In this document: in pieces, positions 1 to 6,160 of the stretch
How the letters are laid out: each line of letters starts with the position of its first letter
Position numbering within the stretch: position 1 is the first letter of the stretch
Assembly (NCBI GenBank): GCA_049699975.1
Contig: JBNAWB010000180.1
Location: forward strand, 1 to 7,501
DNA from: CAZAGD01 sp049699975
Lineage (GTDB): Bacteria > Desulfobacterota > SM23-61
Direction: 5' to 3'
Length of the DNA stretch: 7,501 bases
Made by a program: the position numbers and the translations under genes
Notes under the pieces: generated by a model
Databases searched by the model: none
The model's input: only the letters and a program-made list of their open reading frames with translations
What the model was told of the DNA's origin: nothing

Positions 1-222
1 TTTCGCAAATTTTCGCTTCGCCTGAAGGCGAGGGGTTTCCACCATCCCCGATGGGTACACTAATAATCTGGAAAGTGAGCAAAAAGTAACGATAAAATGA
101 AAAGTTATAAAATTCATCAACGTCCCCTATAGCTTGCTCCCCTGCATCAAGTGCGGGGGCGCTGGTCATGAAGAAATGGGAATTACGGCCTAGCCTCATA
201 GGAGGGCTGATTAGCTGAAGCA
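1..222. other. non-coding downstream flank with small hairpins
   Basis: No convincing gene lies here. It follows the stop codon of the last minus-strand gene. Three small inverted repeats are visible: TCGCCT-GA-AGGCGA near 19-32, CCATC-CCC-GATGG near 42-54, and a longer hairpin at 139-159 with arms CCCCTGCA and TGCGGGGG (one G-T pair) around a 5-nt loop. A weaker bulged stem, AGCC(C)TC / GAGGCT on the minus strand, lies near 191-207. None is followed by a T run on the minus strand, so I cannot call an intrinsic terminator for the operon. Termination may be Rho-dependent or lie beyond the window. Confidence 0.5.
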
Positions 223-999
223 TTAAAGTAACAATCTACTGGCATCGATGATTTCTTGGCGTAATTTGAGGAAAGCGATGTCGGTGTGTTCGCGTGGCCG
301 GGGAAGGTTTACTGGATAAACAGCCTGAATCCGCCCGGGCAGTTTTCCTTCCATGGTGATAATCCGATCAGCCAAATATATGGCTTCATCAATATTATTG
401 GTCACGAATATTACTGTCCTTTTCTCTTGCTCCCAAATGCGCACTGTCTCTTTTTCCATGTAATACCTGGTCTGGGCATCCAACTGGCCAAATGGTTCGT
501 CAAGGAGCATAACTTCCGGATTATTAGCATAGGCTCGGGCAATACCTACGCGCTGTTTCATGCCCCCACTCAACTGGTGCGGGTAATATTTTTCATAACC
601 TGTTAAACCCACCAGTTCCAAATAATGGGCAGCAATTTTTCTTCTTTCTTCTTTAGGGATTCCTCGCAGCCGTGGACCCATCTCTACGTTCCCTAAGACT
701 GTTCGCCAAGGGAAAAGCATATAACTTTGAAAAACTAAACCGCGGTCAGGCCCCGGGCCCTGCACTTCTTCTCCATTGAGAAAAACTCTCCCGGAGGTCG
801 GGGTCTCCAAGCCAGCAATAATCCTAAGCAAAGTAGTTTTTCCTGACTGTCCCGGCCCCAGAATAACTACAAATTCATTATCATAGACCTCCAGAGAAAT
901 ATCTTCCAGCACATGAACTTTCATCTTCCCTTTCTGGATGAAAATTTTGCTGATATGCTGACAAGAAATTTTTACTCTTGGTTGCGGCCTTATCTCCAT
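223..999 (-). CDS. ABC importer ATPase (SsuB/TauB/NrtD type), second copy, H-loop His replaced by Asn
   Basis: This is the nucleotide-binding subunit of a type I ABC importer, bound to the cytoplasmic face of the permeases, 258 aa. Visible motifs are Walker A GPGQSGKT (48-55), Q-loop Gln91, an intact signature LSGGMKQR (143-150), Walker B ending LLDEP with Glu168, and D-loop GQLD (171-174). At the usual H-loop position (family consensus T-H-D/N-I-D/E-E-A) it reads TNNIDEA, so the switch histidine is Asn201 (codon AAT). The start is the ATG at 999-997. It shares its A with the TAA of the upstream permease (TAATG) and has a GAGGG ribosome site 8-9 nt upstream, implying translational coupling. 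The frame is open upstream to a TTG at 1080, but that extension would lie inside the permease gene and lacks family homology. It is the last gene of the cluster and probably pairs with the other ATPase at 3887-4639. Family is certain; the substrate is unknown. Confidence 0.95.
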   Translation of the reverse strand: MEIRPQPRVKISCQHISKIFIQKGKMKVHVLEDISLEVYDNEFVVILGPGQSGKTTLLRIIAGLETPTSGRVFLNGEEVQGPGPDRGLVFQSYMLFPWRTVLGNVEMGPRLRGIPKEERRKIAAHYLELVGLTGYEKYYPHQLSGGMKQRVGIARAYANNPEVMLLDEPFGQLDAQTRYYMEKETVRIWEQEKRTVIFVTNNIDEAIYLADRIITMEGKLPGRIQAVYPVNLPRPREHTDIAFLKLRQEIIDASRLLL

Positions 1000-1799
1000 T
1001 ATAGATAACCCTCTTTTATTCCTCTCTTCCAGGGACAGATCAGTCTTTCCAGACCACTGATGAGCAAAGTGGTCAACCAAGCCACTAAAGCGATGATGGC
1101 CATTCCGCCAATCACTAAATCAGGTCTGGTCAATCTCATCCCTTGAATAATAATCCAACCCAATCCCGAACGAGAGCTTACCAGCTCCGCGGCCAGCACA
1201 CAAGTCCAAGCAATACTCAAGGAAATTTGCAGTCCGCTGAAGATAGCCGGAAAAGCCGCTGGAAAACTAACGTGCCAAATTTCCGCCCGCCGGTTCCCGC
1301 CTAACATGCGAATTACATCATAAAGCTCGGGTTCGATGAGCCGAACCCCATTATAGGCATTGAGCAAACAAGGCACAAAAGCACCGATGACGATGATAAA
1401 AATCTTGGAGGCTTCTTCAATCCCGAACCAAAGGATAGCAATAGAGATCCAAGCAATAGGGGGCATCGGCTTGAATATATCAAAGACTGGTTTGACTAAG
1501 GCGTTAATATAGCGGTTTAAAGCCATCAATAAGCCCAAAGGAACAGCAAAAACAGCGGCAATAGCAAAACCAATGAAGACTCTCCGCGTACTATCCCAGA
1601 TATGCCCGAATAAATCTTTGCCCGCTAACTTAACCATAGTCAGTCTATGTAATTCCTTCAAAACATCCCATGGTGGGGCTAATGACCTGCCTAAGATCTG
1701 TTCTTTCGCCACCCAATCCCAAAGCAATAAAAAACAAAAGAAAGAAATTACGTAAAGTGAAAATTCACTGCGCAGGATCTTCCCCAGAACTTTTAACAT
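999..1799 (-). CDS. ABC transporter permease (SsuC/TauC type), second copy
   Basis: This is an inner-membrane permease subunit with the BPD_transp_1 fold, 266 aa, a normal length for SsuC/TauC proteins. There are about six hydrophobic segments, roughly residues 13-30, 74-95, 113-126, 131-148, 190-206 and 229-250. The family motif PMPPIAWISIAILWFG lies near 111-126. The cytoplasmic EAA loop that contacts the ATPase runs from about 156 to 184: its glycine is kept (G167 in RMLGG) and it ends in FPAAFP, but the leading EAA residues are replaced by YDVIR. The ATG at 1799-1797 follows the upstream permease stop after 3 bp. Its ribosome site AGGAGA overlaps the end of that upstream gene, so translation is coupled. 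Its stop overlaps the next ATPase start. It is clearly a paralogue of the permease at 1803-2597, so the two probably form a heterodimeric pore. Confidence 0.95.
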   Translation of the reverse strand: MLKVLGKILRSEFSLYVISFFCFLLLWDWVAKEQILGRSLAPPWDVLKELHRLTMVKLAGKDLFGHIWDSTRRVFIGFAIAAVFAVPLGLLMALNRYINALVKPVFDIFKPMPPIAWISIAILWFGIEEASKIFIIVIGAFVPCLLNAYNGVRLIEPELYDVIRMLGGNRRAEIWHVSFPAAFPAIFSGLQISLSIAWTCVLAAELVSSRSGLGWIIIQGMRLTRPDLVIGGMAIIALVAWLTTLLISGLERLICPWKRGIKEGYL

Positions 1800-1802
1800 C
1801 CC

Positions 1803-2597
1803 TTATCTCCTGATGCCGGCTAAAAGCCTTTTTTCCAGAGCATCAATCGCCAAACCAATAAGCGCTCCCGCTACCCCAACGGTTACCATGCCCAAGACCA
1901 CCATTTCTGGCAAAGCCAGCCTTCTGCCCATCGTGATTAGGAATCCCAATCCCGAATCAGCAGCCAAAAGTTCTGCAGCTACTAAATTAGTCCAGCAAAT
2001 AGCCAAGGTGATTTGCAACGCTCCAAAGACCATGGGTAAAGCAGAAGGAATACAGAGTTTGCGGAAAATCTGCCAGTCACTGGCTCCATAAGTGCGGGCC
2101 ATTTGAATCAAGGTGGGATTAGTCATGTTTACTCCTGTCCAGGCATTGATCACGCAGGGAACTACGCCGCCGATCCAGATAATGAAAACTTTTCCCCATA
2201 GTTCAATGCCAAACCAGAAGATACAAAGGGGAATCCAGGCAATAGGAGGAATGGGCCGAATAATCTCAAATAAAGGACGAAAAATTCCGCGGACGACGGT
2301 AAACCATCCCATGAACAATCCCAGCGGAATACCAATTAAAAGGGAGAGCAGATAACCAATTCCTGCTTCCTGAATACTTATCCAGGCGTGGGTTTGCAAA
2401 AGGGCCCCATCAGGATTTGGATCTGTAAGTTTAACGATAAATAATTTAAATACGGTAGAGGGAGCAGCGAGCATGGTACTGGGGACTAGGCCTAAATCGA
2501 CGATGAGCTCCCAGCCGCCAAAAAAGGTGACGATGCTGGTTGCCGAAAGAATTTTAATGATTAAAGGGGTTTTTACTTTTACTGCTTCATAAGCCAT
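1803..2597 (-). CDS. ABC transporter permease (SsuC/TauC type), first copy
   Basis: This is an inner-membrane permease of the BPD_transp_1 family, 264 aa, with about six predicted membrane spans (roughly 12-36, 80-98, 116-130, 134-152, 190-206 and 230-252). The motif PIPPIAWIPLCIFWFG lies at about 115-130. The EAA loop is better kept than in its partner: ARTYGASDWQIFRKLCIP at about 167-184, with the invariant glycine at 171. The ATG at 2597-2595 has a GGGAG ribosome site 5-6 nt upstream. It sits 105 bp downstream of the binding-protein gene, and that gap holds a palindrome, a common arrangement where the binding protein is made in excess over membrane subunits. The next permease starts 3 bp after its stop. 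Family assignment is secure; the transported compound cannot be read from the sequence. Confidence 0.95.
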   Translation of the reverse strand: MAYEAVKVKTPLIIKILSATSIVTFFGGWELIVDLGLVPSTMLAAPSTVFKLFIVKLTDPNPDGALLQTHAWISIQEAGIGYLLSLLIGIPLGLFMGWFTVVRGIFRPLFEIIRPIPPIAWIPLCIFWFGIELWGKVFIIWIGGVVPCVINAWTGVNMTNPTLIQMARTYGASDWQIFRKLCIPSALPMVFGALQITLAICWTNLVAAELLAADSGLGFLITMGRRLALPEMVVLGMVTVGVAGALIGLAIDALEKRLLAGIRR

Positions 2598-2631
2598 TTT
2601 TTCTCCCTAATATTTTCCTTAGGATTATAAT

Positions 2632-2668
2632 CCCCTCTTCCCTCTTTTAAAAAAGGGGAAGAGGGAGC
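2632..2668. repeat. intergenic palindrome, copy A
   Basis: A near-perfect inverted repeat lies between the binding-protein and permease genes. The arm CCCTCTTCCC (2633-2642) pairs with GGGAAGAGGG (2656-2665), giving 10 bp, and A/T-rich sequence forms the tip. No T run follows on the minus strand, so it looks more like an mRNA-stabilising or processing hairpin than a terminator. It shares its CCCTCTT...AAAAG core with the palindromes at 4675-4714, 6109-6148 and 7462-7501. Confidence 0.7.
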
Positions 2669-2702
2669 TTTTAAAAATTAACCCAGGAAGTACAGCTCTA
2701 AC

Positions 2703-3776
2703 TTATTTATAAGGTGGAATGGGGGTCTTGACCATCTTCAAGAATTTATCCGTTACCCAGTCCATCTTTTTCACTTTGGCCAATTCTTCAGCCTTCAGAC
2801 GCCCGTTGGCATGCAGGAATTCAGCCAGCAGCCTTTCCCATCTTTGCACTTGGCTTTCTTTCTTGGAAGCATCAAAAAGTTTAAGCTGCTCTTCGAGCTT
2901 CCATACTGGGTGCATCTCGATATCTTTCTTGGCCGCCTGCTCTGTATACTCCATGCCTGCCCATTCTTTATACATCTTCTGGAAGAGTTTAATATTTTCT
3001 GGAGTTGCTCCTTCTTCTTTTAATTTATTTATAGATCTAAACATTACGCGCAAAAATTTGGCCACCACTTCCGGATTCTTATCACAGAATTCTTTATCGC
3101 CAATAAGGGTAATGGGTATGGCAGCATTACAAGTATCTACATTAGCCACTTCTTTCCATCCTTTTTCTTCCGCAGTATAAGTGTAGGGAGCCCAGAGGCA
3201 GGCAAAATCGCCAATGCCTTTTTCGAAAGCAGCCATAATCGAGGCCTGGTCCATATTCTTGACGACGACATCTTTATCTTTCAGGCCAAAGGCATTCAAA
3301 TATACGCCCATGGCAAAGTGAGCAGATGAGACAGTAGTTACCAAGAATTGTTTGCCTTTAAGGTCGGCAGCCTTGCCATATATCTTGGGATAACCTTTCA
3401 CCGCTCCTTTAGTTTTCAAAACAGGGCTATCAGGCCGCACATAAACGGCATTGCACCAGGACTCGTTATTTCCTAATCCAATTAAGTAAGCGCCATACCT
3501 TAATGCTCCCATGATATGCGGCACTCCCCCGATCCCGCCTAAGACCCACTGCTTGGCCGGCAGAGCTTCCAGCATTGCCATGCCGCTTTCGAAATAGAGT
3601 AATTTCAGCTCTAAACCTTCTTCTTTATCCCATCCTTTTTCTTTGGCATACCAGGCTAAGAAAACTTCATGTTCAGGCATCCAAGCTGTAGGTAAAGTTA
3701 TAAGTTTTTGCTGAGCCAATCCTGCTGTGGGGAAAATTAAAATCCCTAATAAGACTAACAAAATTAGTTTTTTCAT
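2703..3776 (-). CDS. periplasmic substrate-binding protein, SsuA/TauA/NMT1-like
   Basis: This is the secreted receptor of the ABC importer, 357 aa. The N-terminus is a clear Sec signal peptide: KK at 2-3, a Leu/Ile-rich core to about 15, and a cleavage site after A21 (AGLA|QQ). There is no lipobox Cys, so the mature protein is soluble. The mature part has the two-lobed periplasmic binding pattern of the sulfonate/taurine/nitrate group: an AWYAKEKGWDKEEGLELKLL helix-strand unit near 41-60, an ADLKGKQFLVTTVSSAH segment near 137-153, and FEKGIGDFACLWAPY near 184-198, followed by a Lys/Glu-rich C-terminal helical region. The ATG has an AAAGGAG ribosome site at 3784-3790 with a 7-nt spacer. It lies between the first ATPase and the permeases. 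The ligand is not determined; the nearby aminotransferase makes an amino compound plausible, but that is inference. Confidence 0.93.
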   Translation of the reverse strand: MKKLILLVLLGILIFPTAGLAQQKLITLPTAWMPEHEVFLAWYAKEKGWDKEEGLELKLLYFESGMAMLEALPAKQWVLGGIGGVPHIMGALRYGAYLIGLGNNESWCNAVYVRPDSPVLKTKGAVKGYPKIYGKAADLKGKQFLVTTVSSAHFAMGVYLNAFGLKDKDVVVKNMDQASIMAAFEKGIGDFACLWAPYTYTAEEKGWKEVANVDTCNAAIPITLIGDKEFCDKNPEVVAKFLRVMFRSINKLKEEGATPENIKLFQKMYKEWAGMEYTEQAAKKDIEMHPVWKLEEQLKLFDASKKESQVQRWERLLAEFLHANGRLKAEELAKVKKMDWVTDKFLKMVKTPIPPYK

Positions 3777-3886
3777 GTTTTTACTCCTTTCTTTAAAAAT
3801 TTTAGAAAATTATAAATTCCTCCTAAAAATCCTCTTGCTCATTTTAAACCTCATCTCTCACCCCCTTTCTTGATGAGCTTGATGTT
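3777..3886 (-). other. 110-bp intergenic gap with strong ribosome site and 14-codon ORF
   Basis: This gap separates the first ATPase and the binding-protein gene. Unlike the other three long gaps in the cluster, it has no palindromic repeat. On the minus strand it contains an excellent Shine-Dalgarno match, AAGGGGGTGA (3859-3868), just upstream of an ATG at 3854 that opens a 14-codon frame ending in TAA at 3810. The binding-protein ribosome site lies at 3784-3790. I do not call the short frame a gene; it may be a leader peptide or chance. Confidence 0.35.
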
Positions 3887-4639
3887 TTACCACCAGCGGA
3901 TCAATTCGGTCACGCGCTTTCTCAGCTCTATAAATTTAGAATCAAGGACTTGGCGCGGATGGGGTAAATCCACCCGAATATCGGCTTTGATCTTTGTCGG
4001 TTTATTGCTCAGCACTAATATTCTTTCGGCCAGATACACGGCTTCTTCGATATTATGCGTAATAAAGATTACCGTACTCTTAAGGGTTTGCCATAGTTTG
4101 ATTAGCTCGTCTTCCAAATAGTAGCGTAACTTAATATCCAACTGGCCATAGGGTTCATCCATCAAGAGCAAATCGGGATCTACGGCGAAGGCTCGAGCCA
4201 CAGTCATACGCTGCATCATACTGGCTGAAATCTGATTGGGATAAAGGTGAGCCGTATCAGCCAAGCCCACTAAATTCATTATATAATTCAATCTTTCTTG
4301 CACCTTTTCCTTAGGAAATTTTTTAATTTCCATGCCGAAGGCCACATTCTGAGCAACTGTGCGCCAGGGCATGGGCGTCGGTTCTTGAAAGACGAAAGAG
4401 ATATGATGCTTACGGGGATTGGCCGGCTCGCCATCTATAAAAATGCTCCCTTTGGTTGGGGGCATAAGGCAAGAAAGACAGTTCAAAAAAGTGGTTTTTC
4501 CACATCCAGTAGGGCCAACGATAGCTAAAAATTCTCCTTTTTTGACCGCAAAGGAGATATCATCTAAGACCAACAAATCACCAAATTTTTTGGTTAGATT
4601 GGAAACAACAACTTTTTCTTTTTTATCCCAACTTTCCAA
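3887..4639 (-). CDS. ABC importer ATPase (SsuB/TauB/NrtD type), first copy, with degenerate signature
   Basis: This is the cytoplasmic ATP-hydrolysing subunit of an SsuABC-like importer, 250 aa, a normal family length. Walker A is GPTGCGKT (42-49), Q-loop is Gln85, Walker B ends LLLMDEP with Glu162, the D-loop is GQLD (165-168), and the H-loop His195 (THNIEEA) is intact. The signature, normally LSGGM/Q, reads ISASM (137-141) followed by a conserved MQR, so both glycines are lost; the codons ATT TCA GCC AGT ATG confirm this. The start is TTG at 4639-4637, supported by GAGGTG at 4645-4650 with a 5-nt spacer. There is no in-frame ATG before the first conserved strand. It lies 77 bp after the aminotransferase, across a terminator-like hairpin, and upstream of the binding protein. 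It probably dimerises with the ATPase at 223-999, whose signature is intact but whose H-loop His is lost. Confidence 0.94.
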   Translation of the reverse strand: MESWDKKEKVVVSNLTKKFGDLLVLDDISFAVKKGEFLAIVGPTGCGKTTFLNCLSCLMPPTKGSIFIDGEPANPRKHHISFVFQEPTPMPWRTVAQNVAFGMEIKKFPKEKVQERLNYIMNLVGLADTAHLYPNQISASMMQRMTVARAFAVDPDLLLMDEPYGQLDIKLRYYLEDELIKLWQTLKSTVIFITHNIEEAVYLAERILVLSNKPTKIKADIRVDLPHPRQVLDSKFIELRKRVTELIRWW

Positions 4640-4644
4640 AACTG

Positions 4645-4650
4645 CACCTC
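4645..4650 (-). promoter_or_regulatory. ribosome binding site fixing a TTG start
   Basis: On the minus strand GAGGTG stands 5 nt upstream of TTG at 4639. The frame has no ATG near its beginning, and conserved ABC sequence starts within about ten residues, so this site decides the start. Confidence 0.6.
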
Positions 4651-4674
4651 AAAAATCTTCTTTTTCAAAAAATC

Positions 4675-4714
4675 ATCTTCCCCCTTTAGAAAAGAGGGGC
4701 AATGCCCCTCTTTT
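4675..4714. terminator. terminator-like hairpin, also intergenic palindrome copy B
   Basis: A perfect 11-bp stem, AAAAGAGGGGC (4690-4700) with GCCCCTCTTTT (4704-4714), has a 3-nt loop. On the plus strand it runs into eight Ts (4711-4718), an ideal intrinsic terminator for antisense transcription. On the minus strand the stem ends in four Ts and then C, so it would be a partial terminator or attenuator between the aminotransferase and the transporter genes. The aminotransferase stop codon (4717-4719) directly abuts it. The flanking CCCCCTTTAGAAAAG links it to the other palindromes of the window. Confidence 0.65.
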
Positions 4715-4716
4715 TT

Positions 4717-6069
4717 TTATTTCTCTGTCTCCTCATCAGCAATTTTTAGGGCTTTATCAAAGACTCCCATGGCAAAGTCAATCTCTTCTTTGGTAATGGT
4801 CAGGGGTGGAGCAAGCATAAGGACACTGGCTGACCCGGGCAAACAATAAACTCCTTCTTTCATAGCTTCGGCCAAAACTTTCATCTTAGCAGTCGGGGGG
4901 CGCACGCCTTCCACAAATGGGTCATGCAGGGGTTCCTTAGTTTTCCGGTTCTTCACTAACTCCATTCCCACAAACAATCCTTTACCCCGTACATCTCCTA
5001 TGCTGGGGTGTTTATCTTGAAGCTCGAGGGCTTTTCTAAGCAAATATTCCCCCAGTTGAGCAGCGCGATTAATCAAGTCATCTGCTCGATAAGCTTCGAT
5101 CGTGGCAATACCTGCTGCCATGGCCAGGGTATGACCACTATATGTATGACCATGTACCCAAGGATTTGTCTCAAAAGCTTTAGCCACCCCTTCCCGTACA
5201 CTAGTGGCTCCTAAGGGGACATAACCACTGGTAATTCCCTTAGCCATGGTAATTACATCTGGTACTACCCCCCAATGCTCAATCGCAAACCATTTCCCCG
5301 TGCGCCCAAATCCCACCATAACTTCATCGCACATCATGAGCATTTCATAGCGATTGCATATCTCGCGGATCTTCTGCCAATACCCATCTGGGGGCACTAT
5401 AATTCCATTTGCCCCCACGACTGTTTCGGCTATGAAGCCAGCCACTCTTTTTGCTCCGCCCTCAAATTTAATCACTTCTTCCACGTGCTTGGCACATTGC
5501 AAATCGCATCCTGGATATTGCAAACCAAAGGGGCAACGATAACAATAAGGGTCTAAACAATGGAGGACACTGGGAATAGAGGGTTCACAAGCCCAATTAC
5601 GATAGTCATTGCTTAAAGCCATCGCCCCAAAAGTAGAACCATGATAGCTGCGGTACCGGGCAATTATTTTTTCTTTTCCCGTGGCCATGCGGGCTATTTT
5701 AATCGCTCCTTCATTGGCTTCTGCCCCACTGGTGGAAAAGAAAGTCTTTTTTATGTCTCCCGGAGTAATCTCTGCCAAAAGTTTAGCCAGGCGAGCTTTA
5801 GGTTCCGTAGCAAAGGGAGAAGCAGCCGTCGGCAGCTTGGCAGCCTGGGCCGATATGGCTTGCACAACTCGCTCGTCAGCGTGCCCTAAATTACTAAAGA
5901 CAAACATGGAACTAAAATCTAAATATTTCTTCCCGGCGGGATCGTAGAAATAATTACCTTTGGCGTGATCAACAATTACGGGGTTAAGCCCTTTTTGAGC
6001 TACCCACGGGTAAAGAACATACTCGGTTTCCAACTTTCTAATTTCTTCAGCACTTAACTGGCTCGCCAT
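4717..6069 (-). CDS. class III PLP-dependent omega-aminotransferase
   Basis: This is a cytoplasmic aminotransferase of fold type I, class III, 450 aa, full length for the taurine-pyruvate, beta-alanine-pyruvate and GABA aminotransferase group. Family features are all present: the PLP-phosphate segment STSGAEANE (112-120), the ring-stacking region YRSYHGST (139-146), the DEVMVGFGRTG segment with Asp248 that contacts the pyridine nitrogen, and Lys277 (TMAKG) that forms the Schiff base. A GHTYSGH segment near 307-313 supplies the Thr that contacts phosphate from the partner subunit. A cysteine-rich insert is unusual: C171, C176, C179, C188 and C192. The ATG start has a strong AAAGGAGG site at 6076-6083, spacer 6 nt. 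The reaction is transfer of an amino group from an amine to a keto acid, probably pyruvate. The transporter downstream hints at an imported amine, and taurine is one candidate. However, no sulfoacetaldehyde-processing gene is visible, so I leave the substrate open. Confidence 0.93.
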   Translation of the reverse strand: MASQLSAEEIRKLETEYVLYPWVAQKGLNPVIVDHAKGNYFYDPAGKKYLDFSSMFVFSNLGHADERVVQAISAQAAKLPTAASPFATEPKARLAKLLAEITPGDIKKTFFSTSGAEANEGAIKIARMATGKEKIIARYRSYHGSTFGAMALSNDYRNWACEPSIPSVLHCLDPYCYRCPFGLQYPGCDLQCAKHVEEVIKFEGGAKRVAGFIAETVVGANGIIVPPDGYWQKIREICNRYEMLMMCDEVMVGFGRTGKWFAIEHWGVVPDVITMAKGITSGYVPLGATSVREGVAKAFETNPWVHGHTYSGHTLAMAAGIATIEAYRADDLINRAAQLGEYLLRKALELQDKHPSIGDVRGKGLFVGMELVKNRKTKEPLHDPFVEGVRPPTAKMKVLAEAMKEGVYCLPGSASVLMLAPPLTITKEEIDFAMGVFDKALKIADEETEK

Positions 6070-6075
6070 AGTCAG

Positions 6076-6083
6076 CCTCCTTT
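6076..6083 (-). promoter_or_regulatory. strong ribosome binding site of the aminotransferase
   Basis: AAAGGAGG on the minus strand, 6 nt from the ATG, is the strongest canonical site before any large gene in the window. It suggests the enzyme is made at a high rate relative to its upstream neighbour, which has no recognisable site. Confidence 0.6.
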
Positions 6084-6108
6084 ATAAATTTTTATAATTT
6101 GTTTTAAT

Positions 6109-6148
6109 CTCCCCTATTCCCTCTTTAGAAAAGAGTAAAGGGGGACTT
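6109..6148. repeat. intergenic palindrome, copy C
   Basis: The gap between the activator homologue and the aminotransferase holds an imperfect inverted repeat. The inner stem is CTCTTT (6121-6126) with AAAGAG (6130-6135). The outer arms are CCCC (6111-6114) and GGGGG (6140-6144). It aligns well with copy A at 2632-2668 (both read CCCCT-x-TTCCCTCTTT on the plus strand). No T run follows the stem on the minus strand. Confidence 0.6.
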
Positions 6149-6160
6149 AGTTTAATTCTT

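Noticed and set aside
139..159. Hairpin as the operon terminator
   Set aside because: The stem is good but no T run follows on the minus strand, so it does not fit an intrinsic terminator.
1000..1080. N-terminal extension of the last ATPase to a TTG at 1080
   Set aside because: It would lie wholly inside the permease gene in another frame and adds 27 residues unlike the family. The ATG at 999 has a ribosome site and a TAATG overlap.
2719..3180. Long plus-strand open frame opposite the binding-protein gene
   Set aside because: It is antisense to a gene with a signal peptide and clear family features. The translation is Ser/Phe/Leu-rich low-information sequence typical of a shadow frame.
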